A stretch of DNA of 64,000 bases from Eretmocerus hayati (Eukaryota; Arthropoda; Insecta; Hymenoptera; Aphelinidae): contig CM056742.1 in NCBI GenBank assembly GCA_029851415.1, positions 75,630,748 to 75,694,747 of the forward strand. Reading direction: 5' to 3'. Positions 26,147-37,577 of this stretch are shown one piece after another (within the stretch, counting starts at the first letter, position 1; the number at the start of each line of letters is the position of its first letter). The position numbers and the translations under genes were made by a program. Below the pieces are notes generated by a model, which saw only the letters and a program-made list of their open reading frames with translations, ran no database searches and was not told the origin of the DNA.

Positions 26147-28731
26147 ATGGACGAATTCGTCAAAGATAACCTTAAGAATTGGAACCTGTTACGATTCGCA
26201 GAACGATTTGAAAGGAAGTTGGGCACCATTCGATTGCTCCAATAAAACTATTGCATGAGCAAAAGTACAGCAGTGCTTACACAGAAGTCTACAGATTTGT
26301 ATCTATCTTTTGAATGCATGATGAATGAAATTTTTTTATTTATTTACTGTAGCAGCTGGTATTGATCAAGAGATCTTTCTTGAGATTGATGAAAACAACT
26401 TGATAGATGAACTATTCGATAAGACCAAAGAATGTGGCCATCGAAGGAAATTTTTGAAGAAGCTGAATGAGTTGAAGGTTTCTTCGGGGCAGACTCCAAC
26501 TATAAATCCAAATCCTGCTCCACCACGTACTCCCCTTCAAGATATCACTAATTCTCTATCCGAACCATCTTCATCCGTGGTACCTTGCAATGCACAACCA
26601 GTGGTTGTTGAAGACATGCCTGTTAATGATGAAGCAATGGTTGGAGTCAGTATTATTCATATAGCGCGTATGTGTCTCAAACATCCTGCTCATACCAAAA
26701 ATCTCATATTTGAATATTTTGAATGTGTTTCTTTTTTTATTTTTCATGAACAGCTACAAGAATTGCTGTTCTCGCCTTATTTCAAAGCACATACGAAGGC
26801 TTGGTGATACTCAAAGAGTTTGAGATGAATAAAAAACTTGAAACTCTCATTTCCAGCTTAATTATAAGTTTTGAATTCAAAGGAAAAAATTACAGGTACT
26901 CATCATATTTTTTTAATTGTTTATGCTCGACAATTTACTGGGTTTCGCAATTCATAAGCTGCGGGTTCTGCATTTTCCCAATTCTGAAATATGATCGAAA
27001 CTCAAATATTTTTCGAATAACAGCTTTTATACAGCCTAATAATCCGTCAAGTATTCGTGAAATGGGCTGTGAATCGACTCGTAAACGAGTCATAGTTGAT
27101 GAATTGCAAAACACGGTATTGGTTGACCATAAAATGACCTCTGTTGATATCAGAGTTTCAATAGAATATTTGGGCTCGTTCCATCGATGTCATATATTGT
27201 TTTTCATCATAATAGCTTATCATATCGATTCAGACATACATACCGTTCATGTAAGTATTGAAAACTCTTAATAACGTCATTGGAATCAATATTCTTGCAG
27301 GATAGTTAAAGAAAGATTTGAAGAAATTGTTGAACAGTTGCCCATCATATTCAAGATCCCACATCTTACGCCTGCACAGATTATCGCCATTTTCTACTTC
27401 AAATACCAGAAAGCTACTCAAAATTGTAGAGCTATTCAAGCAGGTGGCTGTGTATACGTGAAGTATCTCAATGAACGTAGGCGTTTGATTCGGCTTGGCG
27501 TGATATCAAAAAATGAGATCATCGCAGAAGGTACTGAAATGTTCAGTTATTGGTGATGATTGTTGAATCATACGCGACGTTTTCTTTTCCGGAATCACGA
27601 TCACACAGTTTTTCGTTTCCATTATTACCATTCTTTCTTGATGGTTCCGATGCATCAAGTATTCATTCTGTATTTGTCGATATCAAAAAGTGAGAAATTT
27701 ACGCCAGATTTCGATTATTTTGTTGCAGATCTCTTAGCTGAAGAACAAGAAGGTCCCATGATAATTGTAAAGACCCAGGACTCTCCCAGAGATTTGATTA
27801 TTCAGAGCTGGAACTTGACGTACGTCCCTAGAACTCTCCCAAAGGACTACCGTGGATACTTTGCCACTTACAAAGCTCTCCGATCCGCAGAGCTTGGCCA
27901 TATCTTGTGGTCGATGGACCATGATCTCATGTATGTTTTCACCGTAAATTTCGAACAGGAGTGGTCCGTGATCAGCCCACTGATTTTGGAAGCTGCGAAA
28001 CTCAAAAAAAATTGAGTGCATCAGATAAGGCTTTGATAGATGCAGGTAAAGGGTACATAGTATCTCTCTTGACTCTACCGAAATTCCTCTGTCGAGTCAT
28101 TCGTAAACGACACTCGACTACTGACCACGAGCTATTTGGATTCACTTCTATCGACCTCGTTGATGCTTTCATCTGCAACCCACAAACATTAGCTGACTTT
28201 GAGATTTTCAAAGAACGGAGACGATCTGACAGTCTTTAATCTGGCCGTCCCATAGGGCCATTCATTTCTTTCGTTGGAAACTTTCTGAACGACGGGGTCA
28301 CGAACGCCCCAACTTCGAATAATGTTGATGATAATCGGGTTGATGATGAGGGAGTAGCACTCTTGGATGATGAAGCTCCAAACGTCCAAGCTACACGTGA
28401 TGATGATGGAGTCAATGATAACGATGAAGTAATTCAGCCTCCAGTTCAACATCAGCCTCTAGTTCAAGTATTCGTGACGGTTAACAACATCGATTTCAAA
28501 ATAGAGTCAAACAAATTGGTCGACGCGGTCACTTACTGTTTCAAGTCGTTCGCAGCTTGCGGCATCAAATATCCATCTGAGGTTTCCCTCGTTTGGAGGT
28601 TTCTAGAAACTCAAATCTTCAAAATTGATCGCATGAAAGGCAAAGTATATCCAAAAGTGAGTCAATTTGTCAATCTGATTAGAGGCCGAGGAGATATATC
28701 ACTAGATGACGTAGAAGATGACGAAAATTGA
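26147..28731 (+). pseudogene. Decayed multi-exon SAM-domain gene, first ORF of a two-ORF unit
   Basis: The start is an ATG at 26147 opening with MDEFVKDNLKNW, followed by a sterile-alpha-motif-like stretch (IDQEIFLEIDENN ... HRRKFLKKLNEL) after an acceptor at about 26353. I see phase-matched splices 26667/26754 (GTATGT...CAG), 26895/27301 and 27530/27729. They link the SAM exon to a conserved middle (FEEIVEQLP ... GGCVYVKYLNERRRLIRLG) and a long last exon. That exon ends with an acidic linker and a region around FKSFAACGIKYPSEVSLVWRFL. Breaks: the first donor after 26216 is poor, a run of eight A at 28007-28014 marks a frame change, and TAA interrupts the frame at 28237-28239. In many animals proteins of this layout are annotated as uncharacterised. 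Function is not known; the link to transposition is inferred from the neighbouring ORF. Confidence 0.6.
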
Positions 28732-28823
28732 TACTATTTTCTAAAAATGGCTGACAGAGTTGGCCTTTAGATTTTATCGTGGTTATTGCTAACAACTGTA
28801 CAAACTAAATATAGCATTACGAA

Positions 28824-30302
28824 ATGTCTTTCGTGAATTTAGAGAGCGAATTACTCCTGATAAGTTTAAGCTTGTATAATAACGCTGTGATACCACGCAA
28901 CGTAATACAATCCTTCATTAAAACTCTAATAGATTTCACTAGCAATAATTTCACAAATTACATTCTACAGCAAGTTAAGATTTCTAGTAAATTCAGTCAA
29001 GAGACGCTCGATGCTCTGAGTGACATCTTCCAAGACTCAGCAGTCATTTTCAAAAAGTTTGATACTGAATACAAAAGATTTGAACTTTACAAGGAAAAGC
29101 AGTTGTTGATAGATCCTTTAAGCTTTGAACTCAAAAAATATGGGAAAAGCTCCCAAGCTCAACACGCTCCTCTAAGATGGTCACTCAAAACTTTTTTAGA
29201 AATACCAGGAAACTTCCACGTTATGATGAAGTATAAAGAAGAATTGAAGAATGATGACGGTATTATTTGCAATGTTATGCAAGGTGAATATTGGAAGGGC
29301 ATTGAACGTAAATTCGAAAATAGTATTGTGCTTCCTTTGTTTTTCTCTCACGATGACTTCGAGGCGGGTGACGCCCTGGGGTCTCATGCTGGTCAAAATT
29401 CTCTAGGAGATGTTTTCGTAACTTTGCCATGTTTTCCTCCGCATATAACTTCAAAACTTGCGAACATATTTCTTGTGGATCTTTTTTATGCGAGTGATAG
29501 AAAAGAATTCGGCAATAAAGCAGTTTTTCGTGAATTAATAGCTGAGTTGAAATATTTACAGAGGAATGGTCTCATTTTAAATATTGGGAAAGAACAGGTT
29601 CATGTTTACTTCCAACCTTGTCTTGAGATAGGAGATAATAAGAGCTTAAATGAAGATCAGGGTTATCAAGATCATTTTATTCACGGTAGGCCATGCAGAA
29701 TTTGCAGGGTTGATATGAATCAAATCAAATCAATGATACAAGATGATGAAGCTTTGTTGAGAACTATAGAGAATTATCTTGAAAATTTGAGACGAAAACA
29801 ATCATGTGAAACAGGACTCCTTGAAGAGTGCGTTTTTAATGAGTTAGATGATTATAACAATCTTGATAATGGTGGTCTTGACCTAATGCATGATGTTCTC
29901 GAAGGTGGTGGGAATGCTCTATTCATTAATCTTCTTGACGGTCTGATTAACAAACAAGACAAGTTCAAATTTGATTTCTTGATTCAACGTATCGAGTGGT
30001 TCAATAAGGAGGCATCCGATATTTCCAATAAGATCCCTGTCATTAAAAAAAGTCACTTGTCTGGAAAGGGCAAGTTGAAAATGTCTGCCGCTGGAATGAT
30101 AAACTTCATCAGATTTTTTGGAATTTTGATAGGTGATAAAATAGATCGATATGAAGAAAATGAGTCTTGGATTTTGTTCCTCAATTTTCGAAAAATAGTT
30201 GACATCTTGCTATCTCCTCGTATAGTTGAAGGTCATATTATGCAATTGACTTATCTCATACCAGACTTTCTCTCGTTGTACATTAAGCTTTATGGCGAAT
30301 GA
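28824..30302 (+). CDS. tnp2-like transposase ORF (C-terminus cut off by insertion)
   Basis: This is a 492-codon uninterrupted frame starting at ATG 28824. Recognisable blocks, in order: LPLFFSHDDFEAGDALGSHA around residues 171-190, with an acidic triplet then G-LGSH; YASDRKEFGNKAVFRELIAE around 230; CRICRVDM around 290; and DLMHDVLEGG around 353. The last resembles the conserved D-x-MH-x-x-L-x-G segment of tnp2/CACTA-type transposases and their animal relatives. The frame ends exactly where an antisense non-LTR fragment begins (TATGGCGAATGATGATTGATTG), so the natural C-terminus is missing; a likely remainder lies at 30751-30956. It sits 93 bp after the SAM-domain ORF on the same strand, which suggests one two-gene element or locus. 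The long intact frame contrasts with the broken first ORF. Confidence 0.7.
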   Translation: MSFVNLESELLLISLSLYNNAVIPRNVIQSFIKTLIDFTSNNFTNYILQQVKISSKFSQETLDALSDIFQDSAVIFKKFDTEYKRFELYKEKQLLIDPLSFELKKYGKSSQAQHAPLRWSLKTFLEIPGNFHVMMKYKEELKNDDGIICNVMQGEYWKGIERKFENSIVLPLFFSHDDFEAGDALGSHAGQNSLGDVFVTLPCFPPHITSKLANIFLVDLFYASDRKEFGNKAVFRELIAELKYLQRNGLILNIGKEQVHVYFQPCLEIGDNKSLNEDQGYQDHFIHGRPCRICRVDMNQIKSMIQDDEALLRTIENYLENLRRKQSCETGLLEECVFNELDDYNNLDNGGLDLMHDVLEGGGNALFINLLDGLINKQDKFKFDFLIQRIEWFNKEASDISNKIPVIKKSHLSGKGKLKMSAAGMINFIRFFGILIGDKIDRYEENESWILFLNFRKIVDILLSPRIVEGHIMQLTYLIPDFLSLYIKLYGE

Positions 30303-30750
30303 TGATTGATTGATTGATTGAAATAAACTTTATTGGAGTCTGGAGGTATAACCTCATGAGACTCTTCAGGAATATTACATTTGGATACATATTATTATAA
30401 GCGATTGTTGATACGGGGAAGTACAGAAAGGTATGTTGATATTAGCAAGTGCGGAAAGTGACAGAAGTGAAACAGACCATTGGCAATTGTGGCGCGCGCA
30501 GTGCAATATCATGAAAGAAAAAAAAAAAAAAGAGATACATATGTACATAAGTAAGAATGACGTGCAATTCAGATGGAGAGCGAATTGCTTAAAGCAGTGG
30601 GAATAGGGGGAATGCCTAAAGCGTTAGCCTTACTCAGCCAGTCTGATTTGTCCTCGAGCATTAGATGCTCAAAGAGAATCGTTTTGAATTCAGAGAGTGA
30701 GTCAAGACTGAGAGTAAATTGAGGCAAAGAATTGATTAGCTCTGATGCTG
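30303..30750 (-). mobile_element. 5'-truncated non-LTR retrotransposon, 3' end fragment
   Basis: Read on the minus strand, about 60 codons remain of the C-terminus of a LINE ORF2 (ELINSLPQFTLSLDSLSEFK and onward) down to a TGA at 30569-30571. A 3' UTR follows, with AATAAAGTTTATT and a tail of about four TCAA units at 30303-30320. A 5' truncation and a short tandem tail are typical of CR1/L2-type insertions. It interrupts the transposase ORF of 28824-30302. Confidence 0.8.
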
Positions 30751-30956
30751 AGATGATGAAAGAATGCCTCCATGATGTACTCTTGTTAATTCAACCGCAT
30801 ACTAATTTGTACTTTGATGAACACATTCATGCTTACAATGTTGTGGCTCGAGAGGCCCTCATTCTGAAAAACGTAAAAGATTTGCCTGATATCCACCCCT
30901 GTACTTTGATCCAAGATGACGATGCATTGTATGTTGTACCAAAATATATACTGTAA
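30751..30956 (+). pseudogene. Probable C-terminal remnant of the interrupted transposase
   Basis: An open frame of about 68 codons follows the antisense LINE fragment and contains LYFDEHIHAYNVV and a final DDALYVVPKYIL, then a stop. Its position and strand, and the way it resumes after the insertion, suggest the displaced C-terminus of the 28824-30302 ORF. The family assignment of this tail alone is weak. The exact junction with the LINE fragment is uncertain because an ATG-started frame (30732) overlaps the fragment end. Confidence 0.45.
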
Positions 30957-33763
30957 GTCATTCTCTCATTTTAATGTGGGTATCATTAAGTATGAATTTC
31001 TAGACTAAGAATTGTAATAAAATTTGTTATAATAATGGAACATTAGAACTGATCTTTTCACCTCTATTTATGATTCTCTGCATGAATATTTTTTAGTAAG
31101 ATTATCAATCATGGCTGTTGTGAATGTTAATATGTTCTAGAAAAATTGGAGTACACCTGATTTTTAATCATTTCGTGGTATTCGTGATAATGCAAAAATA
31201 TCCTGCACTCAGATTTTTAGTGGTACACAGCTCCATTATCCGTCTGCCACTTAGGCCCTCGATTCTTGATTCCCAAAATCCGACCTCATTACCGTAATCA
31301 GCGACCTCATTCCGCCGTGTAAGCTGATTCGAACAATATTTGACAGCTTATATCAATTTTATTACAGTTATTTTCAGACGTCTATTCCCATTTCCCAGAA
31401 TCTGACCTGATTTTGGGAGGTCTCAAAAACATCTTAAAAATCTCTATCAATTATCAATTGATCTGAGTATTCCCTGTGCAATCTCAGACAATCATTGTAA
31501 ATTTCCAAATGTTATCTTCAGCACTGTAATCATCTTTGAAAACCCACGAACATTCAGCGTTATTCGTCCAGATTGTTACCTTGCTGTACCTGACAACACG
31601 AATTATCTAGACCAAAGAGTAACTTTTTTGTATTAAATGGCCGTGAAAATCTTTGCATGCTTTCTCAATATCCTCTCATAAAAAAAATTAGTGCCGCAAG
31701 AGGTGAAGAGGAGATACTTGTAAACGTGACTATTTAATCCTGTATAATTTCATTTTTTACAAAACGCTCATGAAATATTTGATTCATTTGTTGTTTGGGT
31801 GGATACAATTTTAGTACGATTTGCGAGATTAGCCGAGAAATGATCAAAACTTAGGGGAAGTGTGAATCGTCAACATTCCCAGGAAATCTGATGCAATTAT
31901 AACTTCAAATTCACGTAGACGGCATAAGCATTTTAATGTATCTTTACAATTTCTAAACTTCAATCATTTGTGGAGTATATACGCAGCCATGAATTTCCTT
32001 CCATTCTAATCTGAGTGAACCACTCGTGTTATCTTCGTCCACAAATATACATATACAAATTTCATTACAATGATAGTAGAAAATGTCAGCTGTGTATCCC
32101 TCGAGAGCAAGAGGTCGTAAAACTCATTGGGGTTCCAATTTTATTTTCGTGGACATAATCTTATATCCACCAACTTTTCTTCAATTCTTGATCAACTTTT
32201 CCAGAACCTTTTTGCTTTTATCTCGAATTTATCAACCGATTGTTGCAACAGTATCATGTATAATCTTCACAAAAGAAGGTCCCCGGTAGTTTTAAAACCC
32301 CATATTATTCCGTTCCATTTCGAAATCTCGAACTCTGTGCGAGAATAATTCATAAATTCCCATGCACATCATCTGAGAGGCTGAGGTAAGATGAACACTG
32401 CTCAAACGGATAACAATATTTATGACACTGTTCCAAGAATCGCGTAGTAAATCATGGGCAAGAGCTCAAAATTTTTGAAAATGTTCTACTATACAGTTGA
32501 AACAGCGTTGCACAGCATAAAATGTTGTTCGTGTGGAGAAAAAAAATTCAGACTTCAATGGATCCGAACCCACAACTTTTTGCTTCCGAAGCAAGAGAAG
32601 TACCGCTCTGCTAACATGAATCTGTACACGAAGAGGTTCAAAAGTCATATATACATTCATCGATCCTCTCGAGGAGCTTGAGTTTCGAACATCGTTATTG
32701 CGTACTTGTCGTTCTCACACTAAAATGAGATATATCTCTAAAAAAGCCAAATTGGTCGACCCCGTCATTAGGTAATAGTTATTGTAGTCACGGAGTTATC
32801 AACGGCCCTGCGCAACAGTTTAATTTACCCGAGTACCCTAGAACGCCAAGTCGGGACTACTGAGCAGGCGCTCGGTGCTGACAGCCGACTTTGCCGAGTA
32901 GTGGCTACTTGGCTCTCGGAGGTAGATGGTACCTAACCTTCCTTACCTCACAACATGAGTAGTGGCTACGCAGCTCTTCGGTATTTGCAACCTTTTTTTT
33001 CTCAGTGTAGTGTGCCGTCGGAACCGTTTTGTGGGGGCTCTCAGATCAGGTCTCTTAACAATTTTTCAAAAACTGCGCCCATTCCGAGGTTTATTCCAAT
33101 ATGAGTTATGGTGCAGCCTTCTTCAAAATTTCCTGGGTTTCGGAATATTCATATAAGCATCACATACTTCATAATCAACATTTCCAGCAGAAATCATGCG
33201 GGCAACATGATATTTGAAATATGAAGGAGAAAGGAATAATTGTTTCATACCATGCACGAAATTTCAAAAAAGTGTGCCCCTATAGCTCAACTTGAAATTA
33301 TAGGTATCCCGCAATACTACATTTCCCCGGGACTTTCTGATTCTCGATCTCGTCGGAGAAACTTTGAGATGGGATCAATAATCTTGCTCTTAGCACAACA
33401 AAAAACTCGAGTCTAGACCTTGATCCCCGTCTCTTCTTGATTTCGCCGAGAGTCCCGTTGAAACTATAGATTTCTTAGCAACTTTGAAATAATGAAAGCC
33501 TGCGTATGAACCCTTAAAACACTTCGGGAAAAATCGTGCAGGCCATTACCAACGTATTTTTGGTGCTCCTTTTGGATCAATTGTTAGTTTTTTTATCCAT
33601 GGTTACCAAAAATTAAAATGAAAAAGAGGGGTCAAGATGTCAGTTCCATGTCAAGTGTAGCTTCTCCTTTTTTCGGCCTTATTGCAAGTGTGAAAAGCCA
33701 CGGTGAAGCTCGGGATCTGGGCGGGCAAATGAATCAAATATAAGAGCCCAAAGGCCACATTTT
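30957..33763. other. Non-coding stretch without supported genes apart from a tRNA-like sequence
   Basis: Only short unrecognised open frames are present. The last few hundred bases may include the 5' UTR of the downstream LINE, whose left boundary I could not fix. One tRNA-like sequence lies at 32550-32623. Confidence 0.55.
32550..32623 (-). tRNA. tRNA-like sequence or tRNA-derived SINE head (degenerate)
   Basis: On the minus strand, 74 nt fold like a tRNA. The acceptor strands AGATTCA and TGAAGTCT pair with one bulge. The anticodon arm is TTGC-TTCGGAA-GCAA, and the T arm holds GGTTCGGATCC, close to a pol III B box; an A-box-like TAGCAGAGCGGTAC lies near the 5' end. The loop would read anticodon CGG (proline). 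A run of eight T follows within a few bases, as expected for pol III termination. The D stem is poor and the acceptor is imperfect, so I favour a pseudogene or SINE-derived copy over a working tRNA. Confidence 0.5.
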
Positions 33764-34699
33764 TTGTGCACGGCGTATACGTACTTGGAGGAGAATTCAC
33801 TTATGGAAGAACAGATTCAGAATCTGAATAATCTTGTGCTCAATAGCCAGTGTGCTTCGCGGGATATTAGCCCTAGTAACGACAACCACTTGATTAATAC
33901 TCCTTTTGATGTCGGTGACTCTCGATCCCAAAACGAGCCATCTGCGTCTGTGGGTCGGGGACCTTCCCGCCAGTCACCTCGTGCGTGCCAGGGGGCGAGC
34001 TCTGGTGTTATGGGTAACGAGAACTGCGAATTAGTTATAAATGGTGTGCTCAAAGCCGACTCAGATACCACCGATGAGGAAGTTATGAAAATTTCACATG
34101 CAGTTCTCGGAACCATTCTACCTTCGTTGGAGAAGGAAGATATCGCCAGAGTACGAGTCCTGGGATTGCGGCGGGTGTCTGGGGAGCAGTTCTCCGACGG
34201 TAACTCAGGCTCTTTGGATACCCAACCATCGACCCATGGGTCGCGTGGATTGCCCGCTTGTATAGTCACTCTTTCCAGAAGTGAACTGATAGGGAGAATC
34301 ATGAGGGCCAAACGGTCAATAAGTAACAGCTACTTTACCACCCACAATATCAATCCCGTCTTGCTTCACCAGGCCTTGAAAACTCACGTGCCGGACCGTA
34401 GAATTCTGATCAATGAGATGCTGCCTCGTGAAAAGTTCTTATCGTTCAAAAGCTTGAGGCGATCCGCGAGGCAATTAGGCTTCAAGTATGTTTGGCACAG
34501 TGGCGGACGATTCCTGGTCAAGAGGGACGGAGCTGACCGCATTCACGTATTCGAGTCTCTTTCTGACTTACATTTCATTCGCGAAGCCACTAGACCGGAG
34601 AGGAAACGTAGAACAAGAACTCAAAATTCAGGTAATACCAACTCTGACCACGTTGAGCGGAGCGATCCACCAGCTCAAAAACCAGTGCCCTCGCCCTGA
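33764..34699 (+). CDS. LINE ORF1 protein
   Basis: This is a 311-codon intact frame. The first methionine is at 33764; a second (MEEQIQNLNN) at 33803 is an equally plausible start and opens a short helical, coiled-coil-like stretch. A low-complexity polar segment follows. Then comes a compact domain around residues 85-260 (ELVINGVL ... ARVRVLGLRR ... ILINEMLPREKF ... YVWHSGGRFLVK) of the kind found in ORF1 of CR1-like elements, where it serves RNA binding. The C-terminus is basic (RPERKRRTRT). I see no CCHC knuckle. The stop at 34697-34699 is followed after about 20 bp by ORF2. It is intact although ORF2 is not. Confidence 0.75.
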   Translation: MCTAYTYLEENSLMEEQIQNLNNLVLNSQCASRDISPSNDNHLINTPFDVGDSRSQNEPSASVGRGPSRQSPRACQGASSGVMGNENCELVINGVLKADSDTTDEEVMKISHAVLGTILPSLEKEDIARVRVLGLRRVSGEQFSDGNSGSLDTQPSTHGSRGLPACIVTLSRSELIGRIMRAKRSISNSYFTTHNINPVLLHQALKTHVPDRRILINEMLPREKFLSFKSLRRSARQLGFKYVWHSGGRFLVKRDGADRIHVFESLSDLHFIREATRPERKRRTRTQNSGNTNSDHVERSDPPAQKPVPSP

Positions 34700-34719
34700 C
34701 AATTTTTGCCGCTGGGGAA

Positions 34720-37577
34720 TTGAGGAAGGGAGAAGAGTCCTTGAGAGCGGGTTTCGTCAACATCAATTTACTCACTGATAAAATTGAGAAGTTACGATCA
34801 TTCATTTCCAACGAGCCTGCCTATCACTTTTTTGGGATTGCTGAGTCGAAACTGGGTCCAGAAGTCACTGATCATCTCGTTCAACTCCCGGGATATTCTA
34901 TTGTGAGGCAAGACCGCAACAAATGTGGAGTGGAGTTGCTTTGTATGTGCGGAGTGACTTTAAGGTGAAGAAATTAGCCACTTCCGATACATGCCAATTG
35001 GGAAAACCTGGTATCCCTGAATATTTATTCTGCAGCGTGCAACAAGGCAATTCCCCGCTCATCTTCGTAGGTGTAATCTATAGACCCCCTGCAATATCCA
35101 TGCAGAGAGATTCTGGGCTTTTCAACTCTCTTCGCCTTCTGTGTGGAGATCTTAGCCACAAATTCATGATGGGAGATTGGAACGCAGATCTTTTGTCGAG
35201 CACGGACTCGGATACTAAGACACTCATGTAGCTCACCAGTGAGTTATCATTGAAAATCGTTCAGCATGGAGCAACTCACCATACGAATACATCCCACACA
35301 TGGATTAATCATATTTACATCGATGAAAACGAGAGCATCGCCGAGTTTCAGAATAGAGCATTACCTGATTTTGGAGGACATGCAGTCATTGACGTTTCCA
35401 TTGGTATCTTCTCTCCGGCTCCTGCGAAAGATTCGTCCTCTTACATGAACCTTAGTAAGATTACGCCGGAACAGCTTAATGACTGCCTGCTCCGCTGTGA
35501 TTGGAGTGCTCTGAATCAAGTTGAAACCAGCTTGGAAGACGCGGTAAAATGTCTCAATGAAAATTTAAATGCAGTTTTGGATGAACTGGCACCAACGAGA
35601 ACGGTCTGCCCACGAGAAAAGGATGCTTCGTGGATTGGTCCATAGCTGAAATTGCTCATCAGCAAGCGGAAGGTACTGGAGAAGCGTTGGCAGCGTGCAC
35701 TACGCAATCAGCGCCCCTGTCGTCAGCTTGAAGATGAGTACTTCCAGCTCTCGGAGGAGGTCGCGGTGCGCATGGACTAAGAGCGTAATTCCTTCTATCA
35801 CATTTACCTGTCAGATGCTCTTGATCAAAACAAGGATATCTGGAAGGAAATGCGTAACCTCGGCCTCTTGCCTAGGAGCAAAGAGGAGGAACTCCATGGT
35901 TTTACACCAAACGAACTGAATGATCACTTTGCTGGGGTATCTATATCAGCCCACGAGAACATTGATGAAGCAGATGAACTTATTTCGTCCGCCTCTGAGA
36001 ATGGTTTCAAGTTCAAATCTGTCAATTTTTCCGAAGTGGTATTGGCTGTCAAACACTCTTCATCCCAAGCTCGTGGCGTTGATGGAATCCCTCAGAGTGT
36101 CATCGCTGAAGCTCTTCCAGTTATAGGAGAGCTACTGGTGAATATTTTTAACTCCCCCTTTGCTCAGGGAACTTTTCCTGAAGCTTGGAAACAAGCCCAG
36201 CTGGTCGCGCTGAAAAAGACAACAACTCCATCTACTGTCTCGGACTTCCGACTTATTGCTCTTCTGTGCTTCCTTGCTAAGGTTCTTGAAAAGATTGCCC
36301 AGTCCCAAATCACGGAATATCTTGAGAAAAAGAAACTTTTGGATCCCTTCCTGACTGGTTTTCGACAAAATCATAGTACACAGACAGCTTTATTGAAACT
36401 CACTGATGACATTCGGGTCGCAATTGATAAGAAGAAAATCACTTTATTACTGCTGTGTGATTTTAGCAAAGCCTTTGACACGATCTCACCGGCTAAACTA
36501 TTAAGCACACTCCAGAAGCTAGGCTTTTCAAGGGCGGCGCTCTTGTGGGTGAAATCTTACTTGCATGGTCGCACCCAAAAAGTTATCTCAGAAAAAGGCG
36601 AATCCGATTGACTCACAACCAATTTGGGTGCACCACAGGGCTCCGTCCTTGGACCTCTACTCTTCAGCCTGTATGTAAATGACTTGTCCGAGGTGCTCAA
36701 AGGGAAGTCGGTCAGCCACATTTTCTATGCAGACAATCTCCAGATCTACCTTCACGTTGAAAAGAAAAACTTGGCAGAGGGAATCACTAGACTTGAGGAA
36801 GCGGCAAGACTGGTTGCAGAGTGGGCTGAGTGCTCTGGTCTACGGCTCAACGCTGGAAAGACCAAGTCCATCTTTTTTAGCTCAGCAGGTAATGTCATCG
36901 AGCTGAAGAAGATGGGTCTCTCAGGTGTTGTGATGCCGAGCGGAGTGATGTTCCCATTCAGCGACACAGTCGTTAGTCTTGGCGTAACTCTGGATTGTGA
37001 ATTATCGTGGAAACCGCACAGGAATCAAATTACCAGTAAAGTCAATCGCGTCCTATATAGTTTGCGGTTCATCAGGGCGTGCACTACAGAGACACTTCGC
37101 CGTCGCTTGGTCGAGAGCTTAGTCATGCCTCACCTAGACTACTGTGCAATTGTGTACCTAAATGCTGGGAATGATCAGAGGCAAGGTATACAGAGAATGA
37201 ACAATACATGTGTGAGATATATATTCGGGCTGAGGAAAATGGAACACATTACCCCGTATAGGAAACAATTGGGCTGGCTACGTACTGATAGACGCCGAGA
37301 CTATTTTACAGCTATACTAATGTATAAAATTTTGAATTTGAAAGAACCAGGTTACCTGGCGGAAATGTTCTCTAAGTACCAGCCCAAATATCCGAAGCGA
37401 GGTGATGGTAAACACCAAGACCTTGTTACCTCCTTCATGCGAACTGATTTTGGAGGCTCCTCCTTCCAGATAAGAGGTGCTAAACTCTGGGACTCCATTC
37501 CCTCCTCAATATGCCACCTTCCATCTTTGGCCTCTTTCAAAATAGCGGTTCGAGAATATCTTTTTCAATTAGATTAA
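34720..37577 (+). pseudogene. LINE ORF2: APE endonuclease plus reverse transcriptase, disabled
   Basis: The N-terminus shows the apurinic-type endonuclease (FVNINLLTDKIEKLRSFI, then FFGIAESKLGPEV, GYSIVRQDRN). A frameshift near 34930 moves the frame at the G-VALYVRSDF block. From there one frame runs to 37577 with stops at 35229 (TAG), 35643 (TAG), 35778 (TAA) and 36609 (TGA). Reverse-transcriptase blocks follow in order: DFRLIALLCFLAKVLEK, motif A LLCDFSKAFDTIS, motif B GAPQGSVLGPLLFSLYVNDL and motif C, which reads FYADN where FADD/YADD is expected. The C-terminus WDSIPSSICHLPSLASFK matches the usual end of these proteins. The third catalytic aspartate is therefore lost in addition to the truncating changes. 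Confidence 0.88.

Noticed and set aside
27230..27299. Additional exon ending at GTAAGT near 27250 in the SAM gene
   Set aside because: No acceptor gives a phase compatible with both neighbours, whereas direct splicing 26895/27301 matches.
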